From: Paralvinella palmiformis
Taxonomy: Eukaryota; Annelida; Polychaeta; Terebellida; Alvinellidae
DNA length: 64,000 nucleotides
NCBI GenBank assembly: GCA_025642065.1
Contig: JAODUP010000184.1
Coordinates: 181,001-245,000, forward strand
Reading direction: 5' to 3'
The translations under genes were made by a program, and so were the position numbers. The notes beneath the pieces were generated by a model that saw only the letters and a program-made list of their open reading frames with translations, was not told the origin of the DNA and ran no database searches. Each line of letters begins with the position of its first letter. The first letter of the stretch is position 1. Shown here in pieces: positions 12,369 through 24,476 of this stretch.

Positions 12369-13099
12369 ATAAGGCTCTAGCCATGGTTCCAAAAGCTGAC
12401 CAAGAGCGTCTCAAGTCTCTGTTGAAGGACACGATCACATTGCTGTGTAAGAATGGACTGACGTTTCACAACGAGTTCAGCATCGAAGCCGTAATTGGCA
12501 TAACACTGGACAAGGACGATGTGCTACTCGTGTCAATCAATGAACAGATTCAGTCCAAGGAACCCGTGATAGAGACAACATCTTTCTGCCCTAAAGACAT
12601 TGCACAATTCTCGACGGCCGTAACCTCCACAGATTCTTCTCCTGACAAGGACGGCAGGCAGCTGAAGCGAAAATTAGGCATTAAGAAGAACGATGAGCTC
12701 GATAATGTGAATGACGATAATTATCAGTCGGAGCCGGAGTTCACCAAGGAACCACTGGAATGGCAAGGACACAGAGTCAAGCAGCCAAAATATGAGCATA
12801 AGAATGAGAGGAATCCAGAAGGCTGCGGTGTTGGCGATGTCATCTTTATCAAGAAGGAGATCGACATAAATTTGTCAAAACAGACATTGGACGGTAGAAC
12901 GAACTCCAACGCCGAGAACAATATTTCATCATTAGTTGGTAATGATCTGCACCCCATTGCTGATCAAGAAGGCAGTGCACTCTGGGAACAGACTATCGCA
13001 TTTAACAATTCCAAGTTGTATACCTCACACGATGGTTCACATTTGACACCTGAGGGAGCTGACGTGTCAGAACAGCAGAATCACATTATGGATCAGCAG
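12369..13099 (+). CDS. Zinc-finger gene: common 5' coding exon
   Basis: The exon begins after a tcttttcag acceptor, has its first ATG at 12383 (context gccATGG), and stays open for 239 codons to a CAG|GTATGA donor at phase 0. Without splicing a stop follows two codons later. Residues 1-55 form a compact conserved-looking block (VPKADQERLKSLLKDTITLL, then CKNGL, GITLD, SINE). I recall similar N-termini in predicted molluscan C2H2 proteins, unverified. The rest is acidic and low-complexity, with a K/R patch near 93-102 and an I-K-K-E sumoylation-type motif at 156-159. It has no zinc fingers, so DNA binding must come from a downstream exon. All three candidate 3' exons start at phase 0 with an Ile codon. 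Confidence 0.8.
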
Positions 13100-13433
13100 G
13101 TATGAAGATTCTGAATTAAGTAGATCATATTTGCCCAAAGACTTAATTCATGAATATGTAATATGGTATTTTACTGTAATTGAATTATCTGGAAATCATG
13201 TAATTATTTAAATTTATCTACTTTCTTATTATTGAAATTGTGCACATTAATGGTAGTAATTTGTTTATGTGTTTTTTCACTTCAATTACAATTCACTAAT
13301 TCAAACCTCCACATGGGCATTGCTGAACGTTTTGAGGACAAAATCTCCAATTACTGATAAATATAATCGAACCTGACAATAATACCAATATGAAGCACTT
13401 ATTTTAACGGTTGAGTTCAAATCACCATATAAT

Positions 13434-13464
<31 letters not shown>

Positions 13465-13622
13465 AGTTTACCTTATTTTATGATAAAAAGGATCAGATAG
13501 AAGATTGTTAAGTATTGCGACATCTCATAAAGCAAGATTGTTCACTTTTGATTGATATGGTGCTGGTAGTGTCTAGTATCAATAGCGACTCTCATCTGTA
13601 GACCTCTAAAAGTATTTATTTA

Positions 13623-13663
<41 letters not shown>

Positions 13664-16600
13664 CATTTTCTTATCTAGATCTCTCTTTGTACAATTACCA
13701 TATATACGTGTGTGTAGGTTCAGGTGCGCTTTAGCATCAGCGTGGTAACACAGAGAGTAGTTGTGTGAATGGATTTATTTATATAACAAATCATCAACTA
13801 CAATGACAAGAAATAAAACACAAATTAAAGATCATTATATAGAATGCAAATATAACATAACTTGTTTGTAATGTTAGCTTTGTACATAATTAATCAGATT
13901 ACAGCAATAACTGACCGACTCTGGACTATCTGGAAACACTAAACACACACGAACAACCTCAAAGAAGTCAAAGAACACAACTGTGTTTGATATAGGTATA
14001 GATACTCTGTTTGCATTACAAACTGCACTTCGGAAGGAGAAACATAAGTATTTTACATATAATGCATGAGAATCATACACGGCGAGACAAACTTCCTTCC
14101 GGATCCAGAGTGTCACAAAATAGTCCTCACTGATAATGATATTCATACATCAATCAATTAACAATATGTCATTTTCCACTAAATTGCTTGGTAGAATCAT
14201 ACAATCCTAGAAATACCTTGAAAATCATGTTTAGTTGACACAACACTGTAAATTCTTATAGTTAACCTCAAAAGTTTTGAACTACATTTTACAGCGAGCA
14301 CACTTCCAAAATCAACCAGATGTGTTGTTGGGTCATTTGAAAGTACAACAATTTTATCTGAACATTCTGGCATTATCGCTCACGTAATACATATTAACCC
14401 TTTCACACATAGGCACTTACAGTGTGTATAAGACATGGTTTTAATCCTTGAAAAAATCTATTTTTCCCAACTCTGTACTCGTCTTTTACACGAGTCAGCC
14501 ATAAAAAAGCCATCGGGTCTGGTAAGTTTTAAATTCTGCCTCATCTCATATTCAAATCAGCTGGCATAATGACTCCATCTCATATACGATATCGACTTAT
14601 ACACAAGTATATACAGTAGTCGTGTTATTGTTGTTGTTATTATTATTACTACTGTTATATATTGATTGGTAGTCAAAAATCAACTCTGCTTTCCTTATTA
14701 TTGTTTCCATTTTGAGGATGTGAGGTCTTGTCCATTTGCAATCTTCCAATAGTTTGGACCTGTACTGTTTAGTGTAACTCTCAATATTTTGAGAGGTATA
14801 TCATCTCAGTTGCCAGTAATGCACACATAATCCAAAATAATTGGAGGCATATCTGAGAATTTGGGAAATGGGTCTACATTTAGGGCCATTCACTAAACAT
14901 GCATGCACGTGCGCAATTAATGGCAAAATGTACTGCATCACCACAAAATGGCATTCTGCACTGCAAACCTCCAGGTCATGGGTTCAAATCAGGTTCATTC
15001 CGTGTTTGTGAGATTCCTTCCCTAGACAGTCATCCCTCAACCAAATGTCTCGGGTGCGACTGATGCCGAGGTTAAACACAGTTTATTACTTGTATATATT
15101 TACACATAATTAACCTCTATTTTTACACATTATTTGTTTTGTTACTGTTTAATTTTACATTAATTTCAACCTTTTCATCATAAACATTATTACTTTTACT
15201 AATGACTTTGATTAGTGACTTTGCTTTATTTGATTTAAAGGACTTAATATCATATTCACAATGTCAGTTGAAAGGATCTAGGACACTGAATTTAATAACT
15301 TGTGCCAATGTATCATTAAATTCCATCCATCCAACGTCTAACTGTTAATAGTCTTGTTTTCATCAGGGAGTTGTTGCAAAAGTGAGTTTTTTTCTGCACT
15401 ATATCATTGACATAACCTGTTGTTGTTGTTCGAGATGAGATGTTGTGGATATCATGGTCTCTGCCCATTCAATTTCTGAAGATTACTTTGTGTGTAAGAA
15501 ATTTCCACCCATAATCCTACCTCGTATAAAAACAAACAACACGATATCATAATCTCAAATCAGAAGTTATATGACAATCTATAAATGAAAATAACCATTG
15601 ATCGACAAGCAGATTTATCATCCAATTGCATGTTTTGGTGATGAATATACATGCAATACATATAAGTGATAATAAATTTGGCATGAATTCTTGATATGCC
15701 TTTTGAGTATGGAGTGGTGGGGTGATTTAGTACGTAGGGTTGGCTGTGTTTGTTGTATATCTCAGCCATCAATAAAAGGGTTTTCTGTCTGGTTACTGAA
15801 CATCTCTTTTCCCTAGAGAATAGCCGTTCAGCTTTCTTGGGAAAGAGTAGCACTGAGGTTTTCAATGCAAACAATGGCAGGAATGTGTGTGTGTGTGTTA
15901 TTTTCAGATGCAATATTCCATTTATAATTAACTTAAGACAGTTGGCTTCATTTGTTTTATATAGTATTATTTTTTCTCATCATTTCACTGATGTAGATAA
16001 GACACAAAAGCTATAAGAGGTATGGTGTTATATATTTTATGGGCACTGTTTTAGGCAGAACTGGAGAATGTGGGTATCCAAAGAACACAATGATGCCTGG
16101 ACAGCAGGCTGTTTCCCTATACCCAGATGAAAATAATCCACTAAACTGGAGGGTTAAAAAATTACTGTAGATGGTGTGTGCATGTAACATTTTTCTAAAC
16201 AAATCCATCAAATCCACATCTTGTTTATATATATATATATATATATATATTCTTGTTTTCTATTTTTTGCCATATTATTATTAATTAATAAACATTCCTA
16301 AAAGCTCTACCAAATACAATATTGATTCCGATTACGCTGCCATCATCGTGTCTTATTCTGGTGAATTAATTAATAAATGACTTGTCATCAAATATAAGTG
16401 CATGCCGTATAAATAGTAAACAGGGTTGGCACAGGTCCTTTGAAAACCTGGAAAGTCCTGGAATTTAAAAATTTGGATTCCAGGCCTGGAAAGTCCTGAA
16501 ATTTGGACATATATCTATATTTTTAATCATAAGCATACAGGAATTCAGTCATTACAACTTTTCCGAAATATGGGTGTATTTTTGCATCTTAAAAGTTCGT

Positions 16601-17191
16601 GAATTCATTGAAAAGATCCTTGAATTTGACATTGGAAGGTCCTGGAAATCTGAGATGTCAAAATGTGTATGAACCCTGATAAAGTAGTTCTGTAGTAGCG
16701 CCTTCAATGTATGAAACTATCATCTAAAATGTTACTTTTGGGGGTACAAATGACACAGATGTGGTCACTGCATTTCATATAAAAGCGTCTTGAAGTTGAA
16801 GTGATTTTTCTTTTATAACAGATAAATGGCTCTATGATGAGAATGAACTAACTATACTAGGGTGTGAAATCAACTCCCAGCAGATAAACCACATCATTTT
16901 TATCTGTTGGAAATGGGTGATGATCCTATACTACAAAGTTGAGAACATTGTGTTGCGAACCTGCAGGTCATGCTCTCTGCATTTGCGAGATATTTTCCTT
17001 GTGAATAGCATCTTAGTCACATGTCCTAGGCACAATCATTTGGTGGGGATAAATTAGCTCGAACAATTGCTCTATCAGAATGAATGAAATGCTATGCCAT
17101 CAAAGCAATGAATTCGGCATTTAAACTGATTAAAGACACAAAATCAACTGCCCGGAGACAAAACACACTGAGAATATTTTTGTCATTGCAG
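13100..17191 (+). other. Intron of the zinc-finger gene, to the first 3' exon
   Basis: Starts with a gtatga donor and ends at ttgtcattgcag. It holds AT microsatellites (13436-13461, 13632-13661, 16228-16252) and SINE-like remnants at about 14940-15075 and 16940-17060. Minus-strand open stretches at 13874-14146 and 15560-15913 match nothing recognised. The last 300 bases or so are duplicated at 18113-18413. Confidence 0.6.
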
Positions 17192-17509
17192 ATTTGGCTG
17201 AATGCCGGTCAGCAAGTGAGCTTCTTGTGTAGGTTCTGCAACAAATGCTTCTACAACAGCACTAATCTGCAAAAACATGAAAACTGGCACAATGGAAAAT
17301 ACACTAGTTACTGTAAAGTTTGTGGCAAGGGTTTCATGTCTGTGTCTGCCCTCCGTGGACACATGGCAATCCATACTGGTGTAAAGGAATTCAAGTGCAG
17401 CATCTGTGGAAAGGATTATGCCTACAAACATGCTCTAAAAAGTCACATAAAAAAGAAGCACGTCACTGCTTTGCACGTGACTATGGAGACAGTCACACAT
17501 GTGATGTGA
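17192..17509 (+). CDS. Zinc-finger gene: alternative 3' exon A, three C2H2 fingers
   Basis: Follows the acceptor ttgtcattgcag and begins at phase 0 with ATT, matching the donor at 13099. It encodes 105 residues and ends TGA at 17507-17509. Three classic fingers are visible: C-x2-C-x12-H-x3-H (CRFCNKCFYNSTNLQKHENW then H), C-x2-C-x12-H-x3-H (CKVCGKGF...), and C-x2-C-x12-H-x4-H (CSICGKDY...). The linker HTGVKEFKC resembles the TGEKP type. A Zn-dependent, sequence-specific nuclear DNA-binding role is expected from the family. No AATAAA was seen in the next 500 bases. A mutated duplicate lies at 18414. Confidence 0.75.
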   Translation: MWLNAGQQVSFLCRFCNKCFYNSTNLQKHENWHNGKYTSYCKVCGKGFMSVSALRGHMAIHTGVKEFKCSICGKDYAYKHALKSHIKKKHVTALHVTMETVTHVM

Positions 17510-17582
17510 TGATAAACAGCAGTGCTTAACATATATAGTAAATGTTATTTTCATACAGATTCCAGAATGTTTGTGTGCAGAG

Positions 17583-17618
<36 letters not shown>

Positions 17619-18130
17619 TAGAGAGAGAGAGAGAGATTTGTAGACAATGTGCACTTTTGTTTGACAGAAACATGTCTACTGTCGTATGAATAATCATGTT
17701 CTGTTCTCCTGAATTATTTGTAATCTGCCAAAGTTGTGAATGAGTAGAAGACTGATATGGCTCATCTCAGTTGAGTCCAGTAACACTGCCATAATCCATA
17801 TGACCAGAGCTGCTGATGTTACCATGTTCAGTGTTCAGCAAGAGAGAACTGTGGCAATAGGAAATCCCAGCTCTTTCTCATATTTTATCCACTGACGTTG
17901 TGCAAACGTTTGGATTGGTGTTTTAATAAGGAATTCCAACAGCAGGTAATTGTAGTTTATTCTAGATGTTTCCTTCATCCTCCCCGATAAAGCCGTCAGT
18001 GAAGGCACGCCTACCATTTGTGCCCTTCAGATATGAGGTGAGCATAGAGAAGTAGTACAGCTTTATTAAATGCAGGTTTCTGTCATCTCTGTAGTCCTTA
18101 TAGAAACACCCCAAAATCATTTTTATCTGT
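17510..18130 (+). other. 3' flank of exon A
   Basis: Possible untranslated region, an AT then AG microsatellite at about 17583-17634, and otherwise unremarkable DNA leading into the duplicated block that starts near 18113. Confidence 0.4.
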
Positions 18131-18413
18131 TGGAAATCGGTGATGATCTTATAGTACAAAGTTTAGAACATTGTTTTGCAAACCTGCAGGTCGAGCTCTC
18201 TGCATTTGTGAGACATCTTCCTGGGGAATAGCATCTCAGTCACATGTCCTAGGCACGATCATTTTGTGAGGATAAATGAACTCAAACAAATACTCTATCG
18301 TGGTATCAGAATGAACAAAATGCTATGTCATCAAAACATTGTAATTGGCATTTAAAAACACAAAATCAGCTGCCCGTAGACAAAACACGCTGGGAATATT
18401 TTTGTTGTTACAG

Positions 18414-18540
18414 ATTTTCCGGAATGCCGGTCAAGTGAACTTCTCGTGTAGGTTCTGCAACAAGCATTTCTGCAGTGGCACTAATCTTCAAAAATATTGA
18501 AAAACTGGCATAACAGAAAATACACTAGTTACCTATACAA
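18414..18540 (+). pseudogene. Broken duplicate of zinc-finger exon A
   Basis: Starts after an intact ttgttacag acceptor at phase 0 with ATT, and reads I-F-R-N-A-G-Q then a finger start (CRFCNKHFCSGTNLQK). The first zinc-binding His has become Tyr and a TGA follows at once (18498-18500), because of a one-base insertion and substitution relative to exon A. Exon-like similarity continues to about 18535 (actggcataacagaaaatac) and then stops, so fingers 2 and 3 are absent. About 280 bases of the preceding intron are duplicated too (16897-17191 versus 18113-18413). The splice site is preserved, so it could still be used as a truncating terminal exon. Confidence 0.75.
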
Positions 18541-19496
18541 GATGTAGCCATGTACTTCTAAAACCTGGAAAATAACAAATTCATTTTCCACTTCCTGGAA
18601 ATATCCTTGAATTTTACAAAAATATTATTGCCTCTTAAAAACCCCTTAGAAAAAAAAACCTTTAAAAATGTTATGCCCATAGAAGAAAATTTCGACTAGA
18701 ACAAAAAGATTACCAGTACATAGTGTTGATATCCCAAGTTAGTTAAATTTTAAATAAAAGTGGGTTGATCAGACAGCTAGAAGGGATGAGGAGGAGGCTG
18801 TACCATAAAAAATTCAATAATCAGTCATACATTAAATGAGTATGATATGCTTTTTTGTGCACATCTTGGTTATTACTTTTAAATCTTGTATACTTTGTCC
18901 TGAAAAATTAAATGGTAATTTTGTCCTGGAAAATATTATTTCCTTGACTGTGGGAACCATGATGCAGTTCCATAAATTGCCCCAAAACTTAAAATTCACC
19001 ATGACTAGCTTTCCTGATCATCCAAATCCACCATGTCTACTGGATATTGATATTCCTGGGATTTTCTCCAATTAAAACAGAACTGAAATATGATAAAAAC
19101 CATTTGAAATAGTTTATTAAAATTATTAATCTTTAATTTAATTAGTAATGAATATTTTTAGTTATTAGTGGGTGTTAATAAATGTGTTATATGAGGAATG
19201 ATACTAATATTACTATGCAATTAGTTGCACAGTGCTAAATAATTAAATTTGTGGCATACATTTATTCTGATGGTTTTGTATTGGAATTTGAATACATGCA
19301 AACAAAACTGACCAGTGCATATGTGAGTGACTGGTATTCTCTGTGCTAATCACACTTGTGATATGTTTTTGACGGTTAGTCCCTATGGAAGTGAGATGAT
19401 CAGGTGAAACATTCCACCGACACACCTAACACCAGATTTCATTCCATTGACCTGGGAGTCTACGCCGCATTACACCATCAACCCTGCCAGGCGTTC
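18541..19496 (+). other. Intron between the broken exon and the last zinc-finger exon
   Basis: AT-rich DNA with no recognised coding. Minor open stretches (18836-19075 +, 19243-19425 -) look like chance. Confidence 0.5.
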
Positions 19497-19625
19497 TGAT
19501 GGTGCAATGGTTAGAGTGCTGTCCCACAAACCTCCAGGTTGTGGATTAGAATCCTAGACAGTCACCCCTCAGCCATATGTCCCAAATGTAAATAGTGCTG
19601 AGGGTAAAACAACTCAACTTGACCA
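19497..19625 (+). mobile_element. tRNA-headed SINE, third family
   Basis: Begins tctgatggtgcaatggttag (A-box-like), has ggttgtggattagaatccta (B-box-like), then the body cagtcacccctcagccatat seen near 7640, 15040 and 62600. It ends at an AC microsatellite (19625-19640). It sits in the last intron of the zinc-finger gene. Confidence 0.55.
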
Positions 19626-19723
19626 CACACACACACAATAAATCAGCACCCTATTAAACAGGCGAAGGTACCTAAAAGTTAAAACATAAAATTCCGTTCA
19701 CGATAATGTTTTTCTTTTCTCAG

Positions 19724-19984
19724 ATTTATCCATCCTCAAGTTCAGTGGCCACAAAACATGGATTTATCTACAGTCCCCCGTTCACGCAGAAGAGAAATGA
19801 TAATCAGCGACCATTCAGCTGCGACATTTGCGGACAAAGCTTCGCACAGGCTCACTGCGTCCGGAGACACGTGCAGAGCGTGCACGAAAAAGTTCGCTTC
19901 TTCTGTCCTTTCTGTACACATTCCTGCTCGAGACAGGACAACCTCCGGCATCACGTTAGGACATCTCACGCCGGCATTAGCTGA
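19724..19984 (+). CDS. Zinc-finger gene: alternative 3' exon B, two C2H2 fingers
   Basis: Follows a strong acceptor (tttttcttttctcag) and starts at phase 0 with ATT, compatible with the donor at 13099. It encodes 86 residues and ends TGA at 19982-19984. Two fingers are visible: C-x2-C-x12-H-x4-H (CDICGQSFAQAHCVRRHVQS then VH) and C-x2-C-x12-H-x4-H (CPFCTHSCSRQDNLRHHVRT then SH). The pair is preceded by a short basic linker (QKRNDNQRPF). Each 3' exon carries its own stop, so use should be mutually exclusive. The region looks less AT-rich than the flanking introns, as expected of coding sequence. Confidence 0.78.
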   Translation: MYPSSSSVATKHGFIYSPPFTQKRNDNQRPFSCDICGQSFAQAHCVRRHVQSVHEKVRFFCPFCTHSCSRQDNLRHHVRTSHAGIS

Positions 19985-21887
19985 GTATTATACCCCACGA
20001 TCGAGTCAATGCTGGACCTTTAATAGTTTTCTGGAACACGTCCAAGACAACATCCTCGTTGAGATGGCATGCAAGCTTGATTTATCCAAGTGGCTCGTTC
20101 TAAGGATGCAGATGGGATAAGTGTCGGAACCATCTTAGCAGTGATATCTCTGAAAGACAGAAGGCCTATTCACTCCAGATATTTTATCTGCTGCATTCGT
20201 GGTAGCTTGGATAATTAATTTAACGCACAACAACAGAGAAATGAGTGTGGCGAAACGTACATAAATAAAGAGAAGGTAATTTGCAAGGAAAATCAAACCA
20301 AGATGGTGTAGTAATGGTATCCTGATTTGATAATGCCCAAAGTGTCCATGGGATCGATTTCTGGATAAATAGACACTGGCTTCCATTGAAATCATCAAAT
20401 AAAAAATGAGTGTGTCTCTTTGTTAAAGTCTTAGTAGTTATTATGAAATTTATTAGATGTCATGCGTGAGGTTTGTTCATAACTCATGTGGCATGAATGC
20501 AATGCATAGTCAGTGTTTCATGGTATAGGACAAATTGTGTATTATGCATATACTGGTAAGTCAGTGTATCATCCAGCAATGCCGACTGTTTAATGTTATA
20601 AATTAAGTGGCCATTCATTTCTCAAACACCTTTTAATGATCCTGTGCCATGTTAAGAGTCTGTACAGCAGCATTTACATATTGTTAGGCAAAACAACAGA
20701 AATTGGTGGATGTATGATTCACATTTAGTAATTCTTATCCAAGAAATAAATAAACATGAAGCTCACTGTGTAGTGGCAATAACAATAGGTAAATTGTTAT
20801 GATTTAGTAAATACAATTACATCAACTGTGTAGTTCCTTAAACGAATACATTTTCTTTTTCTATGTTTCAAATAGAAAATACCGCAATTACATTTGATCA
20901 GAAAATGTAATTTTATTAAAAACATTTATGTTTTTAGACATCATGTACATGTTTTATATTAACAAGCAGCAAAGAATATGGGCTAATAAACAGTTGTTTT
21001 GGTATATAATATATAGATTTGTTTGTTTTAAATCATTTGATGTAAATCATTGGGAAAAAATCTTGTATTTAATTTTTTTAAATTTTTATTATGTTTCATT
21101 TGATCTTTGCATATATTTTATTGATTATTTTGTAAACATGTGATTTATCAGTTAACGTGCAGTACAAAGAATTAAGTGTTATATAAAAACAATAATTATT
21201 TACACTTGATATTTATTTTTACATATATTTATAACTGAATTGCAATTAGATTTCAACATCATGTTGTCTAACGAGTCACTGATTGGTGACAATTCACCCT
21301 AATCTGTGGTGGGGATGATCTTGGCAGCTCAACACAACAGAAGGCATCTAATGAAGCCTCTCTGTTTCAGTGTGGTAAATTGGTTGAATTTGAAGATGAT
21401 CTGCCAGGTGAAGTCAAAATTTGTCTATGCATTTGGGGTATTATTGAAGTTCAAAGTGACACAAAATTAGTGATGCTGTTGAAGTTTGGAAAGAACTATC
21501 GCATGACGTGGAGGCATCGCAATCACTGAATGGCACAAGCAAAGTGCAGCATCGCTCTGAACAAACACTAACTGATGTACGCTACCTCAATAATATCATC
21601 AATCTCTGCTACATCTTGAAATTAATGCTGCTTTAGAACTCGAGTTCACTAGCAAAGCTAGAGTATCCTTAGACACTGCTGCCTAGGATGGCTTGGCATA
21701 AGAAATATCCATATTCATCGGGGATTCTGTAAGTTCATCAAGCTAAAATGCATCGATTGGCCTTCCATTTAAACCTTACTGAAATATTAATAAATATATA
21801 GTTAAATCAGTTAAGATTCTTCTGCGATTTTCTTAAATTACAAATTGTGACGCTCTAAAACTGGACATATTTTGACAAAATACAACA
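19985..21887 (+). other. 3' region of the zinc-finger gene and intergenic DNA
   Basis: AATAAA signals at 20264-20269 and 20398-20403 could end transcripts using exon B. From about 20400 the DNA is very AT-rich. A stretch at about 21260-21740 is less AT-rich and has coding-like patches without a stable frame. I cannot identify it; it may be a decayed gene or transposon. Confidence 0.45.
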
Positions 21888-23876
21888 ATAATAATACTTT
21901 AATGGCAGTTTTTACGTGGTTGGCTACCTCAATGAGGGATATGCATATGCATGGTCTAGGGTACAGGCCATGAGGCCATTTATGGGCCTTTTGTGTCACT
22001 CCGTGCTTCATCACACTGAAGCCACTCGTAACCAACTTACCAAGCCATCTAATTGACAACGAAGTTGCTTTCACGGCGGAGTGTTTTGAACGCTGCTCTA
22101 AATATCCACATCTAGGTTCGAAACTGGGTGTCACCTGTGCTTGTGGCCTACGTTTTCTCAGCGAGTCGTCGTCTCTCCTTCGTATCCCAGGTAAGACGAT
22201 CGGCATAACTAAACAAAGTACTCGTCCCATACGTCTATGAGGATTATCCACCAAAAATCAAGTTAAAGGTCACACGAAAAGTTTTCCCAAATTAGTCAAA
22301 ATGTTAGCGTTATAGATCTATATATTAAAATCAATTTCAATCAGATAGATTTTTAAAAATCGCAGAAATAACGTAAAGCTAAGGTTTCATATATGCGGAT
22401 ACGCCAAAAATGGAACAGCATGTAAACAGACGCGAGTGCTTCCATATGTCCGGGTGTGGCATACGATTTGTCCTGCGGCTGCGTATCGATCTGGATACGG
22501 CAAACTGAATCGCTCCATGTAACGATTCGTACGGCAGCTTGTACGGGGGAATCTAGAATATGACGTGAGGGGCAGGTGTTTCCCGAACAATTGGCGGGAT
22601 TTTAGATTTTCTGGTCAACCAGAAGTATTGTTCAAATTTCTCCGGAAACAACGGGATATTGTTTTAATAATACATTTTAAGTATATTTTGGAATTTATAA
22701 TATCTGGATGAAAAATTCCTACTATAGTGCCACCGTCGGGATTCGAACGTCCAGCTTTCCTCACAGCATGACTAAGGGTGAGGCCATTTATAAGCCTTTT
22801 GTATCACCACGTACTTCATCCCCCCAAAATCTGTTTTGGGCAGTAACCCCCCCACACACACACACACACACACACATCTGTTGGTTTGACAGCTGGTGGT
22901 TAGAATTGTTTTGAGTGTGACATAGTGCATCTGATAGGGAATAAAATAATCGTTTGTTACGTTATATTTACTTCGAAATATAAAATTTCTTTTCCCGTCA
23001 CCTTTAAAAGGGAAATGTTTGAAAAGCATCCATAATATATCGTTAATACGTAACGCATCCGGGCTGTGTCGAAAATATTCCTAGACACAGATGACGACCG
23101 GAAAGATTATATTGGTCTAATTCGGTGTATCCAAATTAATATAATCCAATATTGCATTTTTTCTTGCATATCTATTTTGTTGACTTATCATTGGGCATCG
23201 TTTCACACCTAAAGTTGACGAAACGCGAGATAGGAACGGTCGGTATATTATAAGCAATTAAAGGACTCGTAAAATTATATACACAATCGGAACATATATA
23301 AATGGTACTTAGTTCAGGGACATATATGGTCATACCGAATCAAAACCTATTTTCCGCTCTTTCGATGTTTTCCGTCGACGACGATACTAATTACGGAACC
23401 AAAACAACCTTATACTCTTCTAAATTCCGACACAAATACCACACCAACATAAACACACACACACACACACACAAATATATATATGAATGATCACTTCATC
23501 ATCCGTCTTGCGATAACACCAGGAAAATACTGACATTATAGGCATGTTTCAGTCGCTCGATTAATCCTACCACGACCGAGTGCGTGTGCATGCGCGTGTG
23601 TTATATCTTGTTTTATCATCTATTTATTATGAGAATGCCTTCAATATAATTAGCGCGTGTCTTCATCCGGGTTATAACTGTGTAGTGTTCAATAAATACA
23701 AAGAAAACATTACAAAACCGATCATAACGTACTTATTTATTAGTGGCCCACGACTATTATATGTTTTGTTGTTCGGGGAGAATCCCCAGGCTGTCGCTTA
23801 TTCGGCACAGTCTTTATGTTCGAGTGGTTGAGAAATTTACTTCCTCCCCCACCACTCACAGGGGGGCAGTACGGAT
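21888..23876. other. Repeat-rich intergenic region
   Basis: SINE-like blocks lie at about 21888-22030 and 22070-22240 (ctaggttcgaaactgggtg...). A block at about 22727-22820 shares ggccatttatgggcc-type sequence with 21970-22010. A CpG-containing stretch at about 22385-22590 has repeated atacgg/gtacgg/cgtatc motifs, like the ends of some DNA transposons, but no ends could be defined. AC runs lie at 22852-22876 and 23454-23473. The block 23768-23818 is an inverted relative of 5568-5628. Confidence 0.4.
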
Positions 23877-24401
23877 TTAACATCGCTTTAAAGGAAAACA
23901 ATAGCATACAAACAACACACCTGGAAGAAGGTCTTCACACGACAGATTCGTTGCAGTACCTAATATGTTGTATATACATTTAGCTAAAAGTCGCCATATA
24001 CTTAAGACCTCATCAAATAATCTACGTTTGTTATATAGAACAGTAAAGAGCGTTGTATAAAGATACTGCCATTTTATCCGTTGAAGTCGCGTAGGATTTA
24101 AAATTGGGAGCATTGATGACATGTCGAGTTGAAATATGCGAAATATTCCTTTAGCCGTTGCTATGAACAGTACGCAATGCTCGAATCGTGCAGAATACCC
24201 GATTTCATTTGCACAGAAAGCCAGCTGGACCAGTGCGGCAGAACTCCACACCTGAATGAAGATAATTAGAGGGGGCATCCAGTAAACGCTACTGACTTCC
24301 TTTTTACAATGGCGAACTATCGATTTCCAGGTAAAATAAACATCACAAATAACGGTATTTTGTAGGAAAATACTACAACAGAGACTAGGAAATATACGCA
24401 A
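23877..24401 (-). CDS. Unrecognised 174-codon open frame
   Basis: The longest uninterrupted minus-strand frame that is not low-complexity. It is hydrophobic in places (LIIFIQVWSSAALVQLAF) and has basic patches near the C-terminal half. No motif was recognised and no homologous second copy was seen. There is a clear stop but no obvious splice signals at either end. It could be a receptor-like exon, a decayed mobile-element ORF, or chance. Length is the only strong argument for it. Confidence 0.2.
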   Translation of the reverse strand: MRIFPSLCCSIFLQNTVICDVYFTWKSIVRHCKKEVSSVYWMPPLIIFIQVWSSAALVQLAFCANEIGYSARFEHCVLFIATAKGIFRIFQLDMSSMLPILNPTRLQRIKWQYLYTTLFTVLYNKRRLFDEVLSIWRLLAKCIYNILGTATNLSCEDLLPGVLFVCYCFPLKRC

Positions 24402-24476
24402 GAGGAGTCGTGATTATATGAACTGTGATTTGTTTGGTCAGTTTTTTGTTTCTTCTGAGCTTCCGTGAAAATAATA

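Noticed and set aside
15560..15913. 117-codon minus frame in the zinc-finger gene intron
   Set aside because: Low-complexity His/Thr start from a microsatellite, no domain and no splice support.
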